Made by a program: the position numbers and the translations under genes. A model generated the notes under the pieces. It made no database searches and was not told the origin of the DNA. It was given only the letters and a program-made list of their open reading frames with translations. Positions 44,818-54,661 of a stretch of 64,000 nucleotides of DNA are shown here, in pieces. Source of the stretch: Massilia sp. YIM B02769 (lineage in GTDB: Bacteria > Pseudomonadota > Gammaproteobacteria > Burkholderiales > Burkholderiaceae_D); the NCBI RefSeq assembly GCF_030411995.1, contig NZ_JASNRC010000014.1:111389-175388 (forward strand), given 5' to 3'. Each line of letters starts with the position of its first letter. The first letter of the stretch is position 1.

Positions 44818-46242
44818 TCAGCGCAAGCTGCCTTCCTCCACCATCGTCTCCTTGGCCACCTCGGCCACCTGCCTGTCATCCTCGGTGAGCCGCACCGTCT
44901 TCCAGCTGCCGCGCGCAAACCACGCCACCGACACCAGCGCCACGGCGACATTCGTCACCGGGAACGACCACCACAAGCCGTCCGCGCCCAGCGTGGTGTG
45001 CTTCGCCAGCACGTAGGCCAGCGGGAACTGGATCATCCACTGCGACACCATCGCGATGATCATCGCATTGAGCATGTTCCCGGAAGCGCGGAAGGCCGAC
45101 ACGATGCACAGCTGGATGCCGATGCCGCCCCAGGCCAGGCACATGATGCGGATGAAGTGGGCGCCGTCGACGATCACCGCCGGATCGTCGGGAATGAAGA
45201 AGCGCACCAGCCAGGGCGCGCACAGCCAGGCGATGCCGCCCAGCAGCGTCAGGATGGCGAAGCTGGCCACCGTGCCGAGCCAGGTAATGCGCTCGGCGCG
45301 CGCCATGTTGCCGGCGCCGATGTTCTGGCCAACGAGGGTCGCCACCGCCATCGCAATGCCCATCACCGGAATCGTGATCACCTGCAGGATGTTCGAGCCG
45401 ACGCCGTAGGTGGCGATTGCCAGCGTGCCGAAGCTGGCCACCAGGAAGGACATCACCATCAGCCCGAGCGCGCGCGTCGACAGCTCCACCGACCCGGGCA
45501 GGCCGAGGAAGAAGGCGCGCTTCAGATACACCGGATCGGGCTTGAAACCGCTCCAGGACAGCGCAATGCCATGCCGCCCGCGCAGGAAGACCAGCATGCC
45601 CAGGCCCGCGGCCAGCGCCTGCGTGATCAGGGTCGCATACGCCGCGCCCATTACGCCCTGGCCGGGAACCGGTCCCCAGCCGAAGATGAACAGCGGATCG
45701 AGCACGAAGTTCAGCAGCACCGTGCCGGCCACGATCATCAGGGGAATGCGGGTCTGGCCGACGCCGCGCATCAGCGCCTGGAACATCGCGTACATGAACA
45801 CGAACAGGATGCCCACGAAAGACACGCGCAGGAAGCCGAGCGCGCCGCTGTAGACCTCCGGCGCCACGCCCAGCAAACGCAGCAGGGTAGGGGCCAGCAC
45901 GAAGCCGATCGCCCCGAACACGATCGAGGTGATGACGACCATCAGCATGGTCTGCGCCGCCACATGATTGACCATGTCCTGGCGCCCGGCGCCGACGTAT
46001 TGCGCGGCCATGGTGGCGCCGGCCATGGCCAGGCCGGAACCGAGCGCAATCACCAGGAAGGTGACTGGGAAGCTGACGGAAATCGCCGCCACTGCCGAGG
46101 CGCCCAGTCGGCCGACCCAGAAGGCGTCGGTCAGCTGGTAGCCGGTTTGCAGCAGGTTGGCGAGCATGATCGGCACGGCCAGCGTGACGAGCGCACGCGG
46201 GATCGAGCCTTCCAGGAAGAGGGTCTTGCCGTCGGTTTTCAT
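44818..46242 (-). CDS. MATE family efflux transporter
   Basis: 474 residues, twelve predicted helices. N-terminal IPRALVTLAVPIMLANLLQTGYQLTDAFWVGRLG and ALGSGLAMAGATMAAQYVGAGR are typical of MATE (NorM/DinF-like) multidrug or metabolite exporters driven by Na+ or H+. Substrate unknown. Single gene; end of the accessory region and return to high GC. Confidence 0.92.
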   Translation of the reverse strand: MKTDGKTLFLEGSIPRALVTLAVPIMLANLLQTGYQLTDAFWVGRLGASAVAAISVSFPVTFLVIALGSGLAMAGATMAAQYVGAGRQDMVNHVAAQTMLMVVITSIVFGAIGFVLAPTLLRLLGVAPEVYSGALGFLRVSFVGILFVFMYAMFQALMRGVGQTRIPLMIVAGTVLLNFVLDPLFIFGWGPVPGQGVMGAAYATLITQALAAGLGMLVFLRGRHGIALSWSGFKPDPVYLKRAFFLGLPGSVELSTRALGLMVMSFLVASFGTLAIATYGVGSNILQVITIPVMGIAMAVATLVGQNIGAGNMARAERITWLGTVASFAILTLLGGIAWLCAPWLVRFFIPDDPAVIVDGAHFIRIMCLAWGGIGIQLCIVSAFRASGNMLNAMIIAMVSQWMIQFPLAYVLAKHTTLGADGLWWSFPVTNVAVALVSVAWFARGSWKTVRLTEDDRQVAEVAKETMVEEGSLR

Positions 46243-46506
46243 GGTTTCATGCTAAGCCATCCGGGCGAAGCATGATGTCCGGCAGACTCGGCTAGCTTTG
46301 GTGTGCTTCGGCAGGTGAATGATGCGCACCGGCGGAAGTCTGGCTCTGTGCTGCTCTGCCGGCCAGTAAAACTCAGCAGATTATTGATGGGGCGGAATAT
46401 AGCCGAGGTGAAGGCCTGGCGGCACCGAAGTCTCGTCCGGATCACAGACGACGGGTTGAACTCGCATCAGCCGTTCACGTCAGCGTAGCGGGTTGCGTAC
46501 TTGACA

Positions 46507-47178
46507 TTATTCTAGAGGCTTAAAGGCATGACTATTGTCGAAGCCAAACATGTCTTCGTCATACATCCGGCTCATCTTGCGCACCAGGTGCATTTGCAGG
46601 ACAGGCGGCAGCTGGAAGTAGGGGGCGCTGGCTGTGGTCGAGCGTTGCAGGTCGAGCTCGCCCGTGATTGCCCGGATGGCGGCCTTGGTGTCACGGTGAA
46701 AAGCGATGATCTTCAGCCGCCCTTCGAAAGGATCATTCACCATCTTTCCGTCCTTACTGGCGTAGAAGCGGTAAACCAGGATCGGATCAACCAGTCCGTC
46801 GCCGTCGATATCGTTTAACTCGGTCAGCTTGGTCCACCACTGCACGCCAGCCATTTCTATCGGTGCGCCATCGCTGACCGTGCCCTTGGCCGTCAGGGTT
46901 GGCCCAGCATGTATCGTGAACAAGTGCGCGCCGATTTTACTCGACAAGGTTTTGCCATCGTAGCGCCGGTCTCCGCTTTCGGTCAGGTACACCACGTGAT
47001 CGCCGCTATCGTCGCGGTAGCAGAAGTGGGCGAATACCGGCAAGGTCACCTTGGCAGTCTTGAGGGTATCCCGATGCAGCAGGAAGTCATCGTTGGCACA
47101 GCGCGAACCTGGAACGGCATGCACATTCGATGAGACCAGAGTGGCGAGGGTAAACAGGAATATGGCAAGGCGGCGCAT
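46507..47178 (-). CDS. Secreted protein with Asp-rich DxDxDG motif
   Basis: 223 residues. Signal peptide MRRLAIFLFTLATLVSSNVHA. The mature part contains ELNDIDGDGLVDPILVYRFYA, an EF-hand/VCBS-like calcium-loop motif, and a second half without recognised features. Not assigned to a family. Single gene; the 264 bases beyond its stop (46243-46506) hold nothing I can call. Confidence 0.65.
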   Translation of the reverse strand: MRRLAIFLFTLATLVSSNVHAVPGSRCANDDFLLHRDTLKTAKVTLPVFAHFCYRDDSGDHVVYLTESGDRRYDGKTLSSKIGAHLFTIHAGPTLTAKGTVSDGAPIEMAGVQWWTKLTELNDIDGDGLVDPILVYRFYASKDGKMVNDPFEGRLKIIAFHRDTKAAIRAITGELDLQRSTTASAPYFQLPPVLQMHLVRKMSRMYDEDMFGFDNSHAFKPLE

Positions 47179-47381
47179 GATGAAGGTGTGTGGAAGGCCG
47201 AGGAAAATAATAGCTTATTAACGGTCGTCTTCAGTTTACTCCAGACAAAAGATCAATTTCGGGGGGCTTGCCTGTCGCAAAACGATATCAGCTTATCGCC
47301 GAGAGGATGTCATGGGCAACGCGAGTGGCGAGATTCGACACATTGCTGACATTGGTACTGCTTGCCGTCCTTGACGAGCAC

Positions 47382-47780
47382 TCATCTGTCTAAGAGTCGT
47401 GCCAGATGGGTTTCCATAGATGGGTTCCCTTTGCCCAGTCCCGACATTTCTCTTAAAACGCCGAGCCAAGCGCTGAGAAACGCTTTATCCCCCTTCAGGC
47501 CCAGTCGGTCACCGTCCCAACGAGCTTGGTAGCTTCGATTGCGAGCTTGTAGATCCTTAAGCCGGGCGGCACAGGCATCGCAATATGATGGTCGCCACCA
47601 GACATACTTTTTCTCGACTTCGTATGCGATCTGCTGTCGTTCCGCAGTGAAAACGAAAGTGACACCGCATCCACGGCACTGGCACCGCAACGACTCATAT
47701 TCAGTCGCGTGATGGTCGTAATGGCCGTCGGTTCGTTGACTTGAGACAGACCAGGATGACCGCGAAATTGGAACGCTCAT
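47382..47780 (-). CDS. Zinc-ribbon domain protein
   Basis: About 132 residues. Two Cys pairs frame a ribbon: CRGCGVTFVFTAERQQIAYE...YCDACAARL, like the probable zinc-ribbon family PF13451. The rest is basic and helical. The start is uncertain: ATG 47780 lacks a ribosome binding site and the frame extends to 47843. It is divergent from the small integrase gene and may travel with it. Confidence 0.65.
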   Translation of the reverse strand: MSVPISRSSWSVSSQRTDGHYDHHATEYESLRCQCRGCGVTFVFTAERQQIAYEVEKKYVWWRPSYCDACAARLKDLQARNRSYQARWDGDRLGLKGDKAFLSAWLGVLREMSGLGKGNPSMETHLARLLDR

Positions 47781-47951
47781 GTGGTGGTAGGCAGGTTTCG
47801 TATCTGCGGGAACGTCTGATGTGGGCCGATCTCGGCCGTTCAATACAGCTCAGTGTAAGGCCGTGGTTGTTCCCAAAGCAAGCAAAGGCTGCGCTAAGGG
47901 TTGCTGGGCCACTAGGTGCCCACAATGGAACTCCACAACCACGGAGGCCTC

Positions 47952-48578
47952 ATGGATTCGATTTCTAGCAAAGCCAAAAGTGCAGGGCCCTGGAACAAGG
48001 GACGTCTTGTCGGGCAAAAGCTCCCGTTGAAGTTACGGGAAATTTGGGCGATTCGCATTCGTCTACAGTTGTCCGCGCGGGTGCGGGACCTCGCGCTGTT
48101 CAACCTCGCTATCGATAGTAAGCTGCGTGGCTGCGACCTCGTCAGTCTGCGCCTCAAGGACATCTCGCAGGGGCGAAGCATCTTTCACCGCGCGATCGTC
48201 ATGCAGCGTAAAACTGGCCGGCCCGTTCAGTTCGAGATTACGGATCAGACCCGGCAATCAGTGCTTGCCTGGATCGAGCGGCGTCAGCTGTCCGGAAGCC
48301 AGTACCTGTTCCCAAGCCGAGTGAGCGAGTCGCCACACCTGTCTACCCGCCAGTACGCGCGTATTGTTACCAGGTGGGTGGAATCGATCGGGCTGGATGC
48401 GACCGCTTACGGAACACACTCGATGCGCAGAACAAAAGCGACTCTCATCTACCGGCGAACGAAAAATCTTCGAGCAGTTCAGTTGCTTCTTGGGCATACT
48501 AAGCTCGAGAGCACCGTCAGATATTTTGGGATCGAGGTCGATGATGCCCTTGAGATCGCGGAGCAGACCGAAGTCTGA
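47952..48578 (+). CDS. Small tyrosine recombinase (catalytic domain only)
   Basis: 208 residues with the complete active-site set: Arg 59 (SKLRGCDL), Lys 87 (MQRKTGRP), His 156 and Arg 159 (HSMRRT), His 182 (LLGHTKLEST) and Tyr 191 (VRYFG). The N-terminal core-binding domain of phage or Xer integrases is absent; only ~45 residues precede the fold. GGAGG precedes ATG 47952; an upstream ATG at 47916 is also possible. It marks a possible integration point, but no att repeats are visible. Confidence 0.85.
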   Translation: MDSISSKAKSAGPWNKGRLVGQKLPLKLREIWAIRIRLQLSARVRDLALFNLAIDSKLRGCDLVSLRLKDISQGRSIFHRAIVMQRKTGRPVQFEITDQTRQSVLAWIERRQLSGSQYLFPSRVSESPHLSTRQYARIVTRWVESIGLDATAYGTHSMRRTKATLIYRRTKNLRAVQLLLGHTKLESTVRYFGIEVDDALEIAEQTEV

Positions 48579-48730
48579 CCAGGCCGTTAGCCGACTGCAG
48601 CAGAGGCTAGCCGGTCGCCTGTTATGATCCCGGACTACAGTCGGCAATTGGCCCGATAGCAGACGATTGGTAAGGCTCAGTTTGCGGCCCTGCCGCCGTC
48701 AGCGCAATGTAGAAATCTGGTCAGCCATTC

Positions 48731-49768
48731 TTATGCGCGCTCCGGCAAATGAATCGACCGCGCCAGCAAATGCCCCGCCAGCCAGCCGCCGATCAAACCG
48801 CCAATATGCGCCGCATTGTCGGTGTGCGGATAGATGAAACCCATCCACAAACTGAAGAGCAGGAAGGGGATCATCGAGCCGCGCAGGTCTGCCACCACCG
48901 TGGGCGGCACGCCGCTGTCCTTGCGGCCCAAAAAGGCGAGCAGGCCGCCGATGATGCCGAAGATCGCGCCCGAGGCGCCGACGCTGTTCACATGCGGATT
49001 CCACAGCACGCTGGCCAGGCTGCCGGACAGGCCCGCCAGTACGTACAGGCCCGCAAAGCGCACGCTGCCGAAAATGCGTTCGGTGACTTGCCCCACCTGC
49101 CACAAGGCCAGCATGTTGAAGCCGATGTGCCAGATGCTCCCGTGCAGGAACATCGAGGTGAACAGGCGCCACCACTCGCCCTTCAGCGTCAGGCGGCCGT
49201 AGTTCGAGCCCCATTCGACCAGCTGCTGCGCCTGCAGGATGGCCGAGGCATCCGGGTTCAGCGCGAACAGCTGGCGCAGCGGTCCTTCGAGGAAGGTCTG
49301 GTAGCGCTGGCGGGCCAGCCACATCAGCGCAAAGATGCCGATGTTCGCCGCCAGCAGGCCCCAGATCACGGGTGTTGACGGGCTCCAGTAATCGATGCGG
49401 TCATGGAAGACCTCCTGCTCGGCGTGGGCCTCGGCAAAGGCTGCGGTCTGGCGCGCGGGCAGCAGGGCGACGATGCGGTCGGCGGTGGCGGCATCTTCCA
49501 CGCTGAAGCCGATCGTCAGGTCTTCCTTCACGCCCAGCACGTCGAACCAGACATCGCTGCCGCTGGCCACCACGTTGACGATGTCGACCGTGCGCAGGCG
49601 CTGCTCCTCGCGCCGCGGCATGCGGAAGGAGCGATGCCGGCTGCCGCGCAGGATCACGAAATCGTCGCCGATCTCGATCGCGCCCTTGCCGCGGTACTGG
49701 AAAGGATTGGTCGGCCAGTTCGACCCGGCCATGTAGAAACGCAGCTTGAAAACGTGGGCGCCCGCCAT
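48731..49768 (-). CDS. Rhomboid family intramembrane serine protease
   Basis: 345 residues. An N-terminal ~125-residue soluble part (FQYRGKGAIEIGDDFVILRG...) is followed by six membrane helices: the catalytic serine in NSVGASGAIFGIIGG and His in DNAAHIGGLIGGW, with GSIWHIGFNMLALW in the L1/H2 region. It cleaves membrane proteins in the inner membrane. AAGGA precedes the ATG. It is downstream of the cobalamin adenosyltransferase gene by 15 bases. Confidence 0.92.
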   Translation of the reverse strand: MAGAHVFKLRFYMAGSNWPTNPFQYRGKGAIEIGDDFVILRGSRHRSFRMPRREEQRLRTVDIVNVVASGSDVWFDVLGVKEDLTIGFSVEDAATADRIVALLPARQTAAFAEAHAEQEVFHDRIDYWSPSTPVIWGLLAANIGIFALMWLARQRYQTFLEGPLRQLFALNPDASAILQAQQLVEWGSNYGRLTLKGEWWRLFTSMFLHGSIWHIGFNMLALWQVGQVTERIFGSVRFAGLYVLAGLSGSLASVLWNPHVNSVGASGAIFGIIGGLLAFLGRKDSGVPPTVVADLRGSMIPFLLFSLWMGFIYPHTDNAAHIGGLIGGWLAGHLLARSIHLPERA

Positions 49769-49783
49769 GCAAGTCCTTTTGAA

Positions 49784-50338
49784 TCAGCCGCGCTTGCGCT
49801 CGTGGTTCCACAGCACGTCGCTGCCGCCGGCAAACCGGTTCAGCACGCGCGCCAGCACGAACATCAGATCCGACAGGCGGTTCACGTATTGACGCGGCTG
49901 CGGGTTGAGCGTGTCGGTCTTGGACAAAGCGACGATGGCGCGCTCGGCGCGGCGGCACACGGTGCGGCAGACGTGGGCGGTGGAGGCCGCGCGCGAGCCG
50001 GCCGGCAGGATGAACTCCTTCAGGATCGGCAGGTCGGCATTGTATTTTTCCAGCAGGCCGTCGAGGCGCGCCACGTGTTCGTCCTTGATCATCTGGTAGC
50101 CGGGGATGCACAGCTCGCCGCCCAGGTCGAACAGGTCGTGCTGGATCGAGACCAGTTCCTCGCGCAGGTCCGCCGGCATGTCTTCGCAGAGCAGCAGGCC
50201 GACAAAGGAATTCAGTTCGTCGACTTCGCCCAGCGCGTGGATGCGCGCGCTGTCCTTGCCGGTACGGCTGCCGTCGCCGAGGCCGGTGCTGCCGTCGTCG
50301 CCGGTGCGTGTGGCGATTTTAGAAAGTCGATTGCCCAT
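49784..50338 (-). CDS. Cob(I)alamin adenosyltransferase, PduO type
   Basis: 184 residues. The N-terminal phosphate-binding motif is KIATRTGDDGSTGLGDGSR and the second half has LPAGSRAASTAHVCRTVCRRAER and the NRLSDLMFVLARVLNR helix, all typical of the trimeric PduO/MMAB enzyme that makes adenosylcobalamin from cob(I)alamin and ATP. Start ATG 50338, divergent from glcD. Confidence 0.93.
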   Translation of the reverse strand: MGNRLSKIATRTGDDGSTGLGDGSRTGKDSARIHALGEVDELNSFVGLLLCEDMPADLREELVSIQHDLFDLGGELCIPGYQMIKDEHVARLDGLLEKYNADLPILKEFILPAGSRAASTAHVCRTVCRRAERAIVALSKTDTLNPQPRQYVNRLSDLMFVLARVLNRFAGGSDVLWNHERKRG

Positions 50339-50413
50339 GATTATGTCCAGACCATAAAAAAAGATAGCCCGAGGATACGACAAAACGATGTGATTGTGCT
50401 TACAATCCTCAGC

Positions 50414-51907
50414 ATGTCCGCCCCTCTCCAAGCTCCTCTCAGCGCGCCGCCGGAACGTCGTGAACAGGTTGCCGCGGCCCTGCGCGCCAGGCTGCCGGCA
50501 CGCGCGGTCCTGCACGATCCCGAAGACACGCGCCCCTACGAATGCGACGGCCTGGCGGCCTACCGCCAGCTGCCGATGATCGTCACGCTGCCATCCAGCG
50601 AAGCCGAGGTGCTGGCCATCCTCGCCGTCTGCCGTGAATTGAACGTGCCGATCGTGCCGCGCGGCGCCGGCACCGGCCTGTCGGGCGGCGCGCTGCCGAT
50701 CCATGACGGCGTGGTGGTTTCCACCGCACGCCTGAACCGCATCGTCAAGGTCGATGCCTACGCGCGCACCGCCATCGTCCAGCCGGGCGTGCGCAACCTG
50801 GCGATTTCCGAAGCGGCGGCGCAATACGGTTTGTATTACGCGCCCGATCCGTCCTCGCAGATCGCCTGCACCATCGGCGGCAACGTGGCCGAGAACTCGG
50901 GCGGCGTGCACTGCCTGAAATATGGCCTCACCGTGCACAACGTGCTGCGCGTGCGCGTGGCCACCATCGACGGCGATGTCATCGAACTTGGCGGTGAAGC
51001 GCTGGATGCGCCGGGCCTGGATCTGCTGGCCGTCTTCATCGGTTCCGAAGGCATGCTCGGCATCGTATTGGAAGTGACGGTAAAGCTGGTGCCGAAGCCG
51101 GCGGCGGCGCAAGTCATCATGGCCAGTTTCGATGACGTGGTCACTGGCGGGAACGCCGTGGCCAGCGTGATCGCGGCCGGCATCATCCCGGCCGGCCTGG
51201 AGATGATGGACCGGACCTCGTCGCGCATGGTCGAGCCTTTTGTCCGCGCCGGCTACGACACCGACGCCGCCGCAATTTTGCTGTGCGAGGCCGACGGCAC
51301 GCCTTTGGAGGTGGCCGAGGAAATCGAGCGCATGACGGCGGTGCTGCAGGCAGCCGGCGCCAGCGCCATCGCGGTGTCGCAAAGCGAGGCGGAGCGGATG
51401 CGCTTCTGGTCCGGCCGCAAGAACGCCTTCCCGGCGGCGGGGCGCATCTCGCCGGATTACTACTGCATGGACGGCACCATCCCGCGCAAGAACCTGGCGC
51501 AAGTGCTGACCGGGATCGAGGGCATGGAGACGACCTACGGCCTGCGCTGCGCGAACGTGTTCCACGCCGGCGACGGCAATCTGCACCCGCTGATTTTGTT
51601 CGATGCGAACCAGCCGGGCGAATTCGAACGCGCGGAAGCATTCGGCGCTGCGATCCTGGCGCTGTGCGTGGAAGTCGGCGGCACGATCACCGGCGAACAT
51701 GGCGTGGGCATGGAGAAGATCAATTCGATGTGCGTGCAGTTCGGCCGGTTGGAGCTGGACGCCTTCTTCGCCGTGAAACGCGCCTTTGATGCACCGATGC
51801 TGCTCAATCCGGACAAAGCCATCCCCACGCCGCACCGCTGCGCCGAATTCGGCAAGATGCGCGTGAGCGGCGGCGTGCTGCCTTTCCCCGATTTGCCGCG
51901 TTTTTAA
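50414..51907 (+). CDS. glcD: Glycolate oxidase subunit GlcD (FAD-linked)
   Basis: 497 residues. PCMH-type FAD fold: VPIVPRGAGTGLSGGALP, GLYYAPDPSSQIACTIGGNVAENSGG and FIGSEGMLGIV, with the C-terminal oxidase domain holding FHAGDGNLHPLILFD and GGTITGEHGVGMEKI. It oxidises glycolate (or D-lactate) to glyoxylate with GlcE and GlcF. A TACAAT box lies only seven bases before the ATG, so a very short leader is possible. First gene of glcDEF. Confidence 0.93.
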   Translation: MSAPLQAPLSAPPERREQVAAALRARLPARAVLHDPEDTRPYECDGLAAYRQLPMIVTLPSSEAEVLAILAVCRELNVPIVPRGAGTGLSGGALPIHDGVVVSTARLNRIVKVDAYARTAIVQPGVRNLAISEAAAQYGLYYAPDPSSQIACTIGGNVAENSGGVHCLKYGLTVHNVLRVRVATIDGDVIELGGEALDAPGLDLLAVFIGSEGMLGIVLEVTVKLVPKPAAAQVIMASFDDVVTGGNAVASVIAAGIIPAGLEMMDRTSSRMVEPFVRAGYDTDAAAILLCEADGTPLEVAEEIERMTAVLQAAGASAIAVSQSEAERMRFWSGRKNAFPAAGRISPDYYCMDGTIPRKNLAQVLTGIEGMETTYGLRCANVFHAGDGNLHPLILFDANQPGEFERAEAFGAAILALCVEVGGTITGEHGVGMEKINSMCVQFGRLELDAFFAVKRAFDAPMLLNPDKAIPTPHRCAEFGKMRVSGGVLPFPDLPRF

Positions 51908-51918
51908 GAACACAACAG

Positions 51919-52962
51919 ATGATCGAGACATTCAGGGAACAGGTGCGCGCGGCCGTTGCGAACGGCGGCAAGCTGCGCATCCGCGGCGGTGGTACGAAGG
52001 ACTGGTACGGTCAGTCATTCGAAGGTGAGATCCTCGATACGCGCGGGCACACGGGCATCGTCGACTACGAGCCGACGGAACTCGTGATCACGGCGCGCTG
52101 CGGCACACCGCTCGCCGAGATCGAGGCCGTGCTGGCCGAACAGAACCAGATGCTCGCCTTCGAGCCGCCACACTTTGGCGACAGTGCCACTTTTGGCGGC
52201 GCGATCGCGGCGGGCCTGTCCGGCCCGCGCCGCGCCAGCAGCGGCGCCCTGCGCGACTTCGTGCTCGGCGCCGAGCTGCTGGACGGTAAGGGCGAGCTGC
52301 TGCGCTTCGGCGGCCAGGTGATGAAGAACGTGGCCGGCTACGACGTCTCGCGCCTGCTGGCCGGTTCGCTCGGCACGCTCGGGCTGATCACGCAGGCGTC
52401 GGTGAAAGTGCTGCCGCGTCCTTTTGCCGAGACCACGCTGCGCTTCGAGATCGGCGAAATCGACGCCATCCGCAGGCTGAACGAATGGGGCGGCCAGCCG
52501 CTGCCCATCTCCGCCAGTTGCTGGCATGCGGGCGTGCTGGCGCTGCGGCTGTCCGGCGCGCAGGCGGCGGTGGATGCGGCCGTGAAGTCGCTGGGCGGGC
52601 AGGTGATGCCGGATTGCGCGGCCTTCTGGGCATCCTTGCGCGAACAGCGCCATGCCTTCTTCGCCGGGGACATGCCGCTGTGGCGCCTGTCGCTGCCGTC
52701 CACAACCGGCGCTATCGTGTTAAAAGGCGAACAGCTGATCGAGTGGGGCGGGGCGCAGCGCTGGCTGCGTGCGCAGAGTGCCGATGCCGAGACCATCCGC
52801 CGCACCGCGTCGGCGGCGGGCGGCCACGCGACCCTGTTCCGTGGCGGCGATAAAAGCGTGGGCGTGTTCCAGCCGCTGGCGCCGGCGGTGGCGCGCATCC
52901 ACGCGCGTCTGAAGGTGTCCTTCGACCCTGCGCAGATCTTCAATCCGGGACGGATGTTCTAG
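51919..52962 (+). CDS. glcE: Glycolate oxidase subunit GlcE
   Basis: 347 residues, a second but shorter FAD-binding PCMH protein: KLRIRGGGTKDWYG, CGTPLAEIEAVLAEQNQMLAFEPPHFG, GGAIAAGLSGPRR and MKNVAGYDVSRLLAGSLGTLG. Eleven bases after glcD and three before glcF, so the three subunits are made together. Confidence 0.93.
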   Translation: MIETFREQVRAAVANGGKLRIRGGGTKDWYGQSFEGEILDTRGHTGIVDYEPTELVITARCGTPLAEIEAVLAEQNQMLAFEPPHFGDSATFGGAIAAGLSGPRRASSGALRDFVLGAELLDGKGELLRFGGQVMKNVAGYDVSRLLAGSLGTLGLITQASVKVLPRPFAETTLRFEIGEIDAIRRLNEWGGQPLPISASCWHAGVLALRLSGAQAAVDAAVKSLGGQVMPDCAAFWASLREQRHAFFAGDMPLWRLSLPSTTGAIVLKGEQLIEWGGAQRWLRAQSADAETIRRTASAAGGHATLFRGGDKSVGVFQPLAPAVARIHARLKVSFDPAQIFNPGRMF

Positions 52963-52965
52963 ACC

Positions 52966-54201
52966 ATGCAAACCAATCTCGCCGATTTCATCAAGGGCAC
53001 GCCGGACGGCGACGAGGCCGAAGCCATCCTGCGCGCCTGCGTGCACTGCGGCTTCTGCACCGCCACCTGCCCGACCTATCAATTGCTGGGCGACGAACTC
53101 GATGGCCCGCGCGGGCGCATCTACCTGATCAAGCAGGTGCTGGAAGGCGCCGAGCCGACGCGCAAGACCCAGCTGCACCTGGACCGCTGCCTCACCTGCC
53201 GCAATTGCGAATCGACCTGTCCTTCGGGCGTGAAGTACGGGCGCCTGGTCGACATCGGCCGCCGCGTGGTGGAAGAACGCGTGCCGCGCACGCTGGGCAA
53301 CCGCATCAAGCGCACCACGCTCAAGGAATTCCTGCCGCGAACAAGCCTGTTCAAGGTCGCGCACAAGACGGGCACGCTGGCGCGGCCGCTGCTGTCGAAG
53401 GACTTGCAGGACAAGCTGCAGCCGGCCCGCGCCGCCGGCCGCTGGCCCACGCGCAGCCACGCGCGCAAGATGCTGGTGCTGGAGGGCTGCGTGCAGCCGG
53501 CCATGGCGCCGAACATCAACGCCGCCACCGCGCGCGTGCTCGATGCCGTCGGCGTGCAGCTGCTGGTGGCGCCCAGGGCCGGCTGCTGCGGCGCGGTGCG
53601 TTACCACATGAACGACCAGGCGGGCGGGCTGGACGACATGCGCCGGAATATCGACGCCTGGTGGCCGTATGTCGAACAGGTCGAGGCGATCGTGATGACG
53701 GCTTCGGGCTGCGGCGTCACGGTCAAGGAATACGGCCACCTGCTGGCCCACGATCCGCACTATGCGGCAAAGGCGGCGCGCATCTCGATGCTGACGCGCG
53801 ACCTGTCCGAGATCCTGCCGCAGTTCGAAGCCCAGCTGGCGCTGCAGGCCGACAGGAAAGGCGGCCAGCGCGTGGCCTTCCATCCGCCGTGCACACTGCA
53901 GCACGGCCAGCAAATCCGCGGCAAGGTCGAAGGCGTGCTGCGCGCCGCCGGCATCGACGTGGTGCTGTGCGCCGACAGCCACCTGTGCTGCGGCTCGGCC
54001 GGCACCTATTCGGTGCTGCATCCGGAAATCGCGCACGAACTGCGCGACCGCAAGCTGGCGAACCTGGAGGCCACCGGGGCGGGGGAGATCGTGTCGGCGA
54101 ATATCGGCTGCGTGACGCACCTGCAATCGGGCACCGCGACGCCGGTGACGCACTGGATCGAGCTGCTGGACCGGCATCTGGTGCCTGTCGCGGCAGGCTG
54201 A
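52966..54201 (+). CDS. glcF: Glycolate oxidase iron-sulfur subunit GlcF
   Basis: 411 residues. Two 4Fe-4S motifs, CVHCGFCTATCPTY and CLTCRNCESTCPSG, are followed by two CCG domains (APRAGCCGAVRYH; ADSHLCCGSAGTYS). It passes electrons from GlcD/E to the respiratory chain at the membrane. Last of the operon; no GlcC regulator is seen nearby. Confidence 0.95.
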   Translation: MQTNLADFIKGTPDGDEAEAILRACVHCGFCTATCPTYQLLGDELDGPRGRIYLIKQVLEGAEPTRKTQLHLDRCLTCRNCESTCPSGVKYGRLVDIGRRVVEERVPRTLGNRIKRTTLKEFLPRTSLFKVAHKTGTLARPLLSKDLQDKLQPARAAGRWPTRSHARKMLVLEGCVQPAMAPNINAATARVLDAVGVQLLVAPRAGCCGAVRYHMNDQAGGLDDMRRNIDAWWPYVEQVEAIVMTASGCGVTVKEYGHLLAHDPHYAAKAARISMLTRDLSEILPQFEAQLALQADRKGGQRVAFHPPCTLQHGQQIRGKVEGVLRAAGIDVVLCADSHLCCGSAGTYSVLHPEIAHELRDRKLANLEATGAGEIVSANIGCVTHLQSGTATPVTHWIELLDRHLVPVAAG

Positions 54202-54271
54202 ATCGGGCCGGTCGGCAAGGCTGGGGCGGGCGTGTTAGCATCCGTCCCATCCTGATCTTCAAGAGCAAGCA

Positions 54272-54586
54272 ATGAGTTTCGTATTCCGCCTCGTGCGCGA
54301 AGAAGGCGGCAGCGCCCCCGCGATCGTGTTCGAGGATTCCACCAGCCCCGGCTTCGTGCCCCTGTGGGAAGAAGTCGGCGTCTACGACGCGCTCTACAAC
54401 AGCGACGGCAAGCCGGCGCGCGACGTCTCGCGCAGCATCGCCTATGGCCTGGACCGGGTCAGCGAGGAAGCCGCGCTGGCGCGCCTGATTCCGTCCAGCC
54501 TGTCGATGAGCGAGGCGATCCGCTTCCTCGAAGACGTGAACCGCGCCTGCGTCATCCACGGCACGGCCGAGATCGAGACACGCTGA
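54272..54586 (+). CDS. Small cytoplasmic protein of unknown function
   Basis: 104 residues, no signal peptide or membrane segment: MSFVFRLVREEGGSAPAIVF and DVSRSIAYGLDRVSEEAALARL. Codon use and GC match neighbouring genes. It lies 70 bases after glcF. Not recognised. Confidence 0.6.
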   Translation: MSFVFRLVREEGGSAPAIVFEDSTSPGFVPLWEEVGVYDALYNSDGKPARDVSRSIAYGLDRVSEEAALARLIPSSLSMSEAIRFLEDVNRACVIHGTAEIETR

Positions 54587-54661
54587 CAGCGCGTTAGAAC
54601 TTCGCTTCAAACGCCGTTACGCCGCGCGGGGCGAGCGTGTATGCTGCTGGCCTCCGCAACC

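Noticed and set aside
47180..48730. Genomic island bounded by the tyrosine recombinase
   Set aside because: No tRNA, direct att repeats or cargo genes are visible, and GC is not clearly different, so only the recombinase itself is reported.
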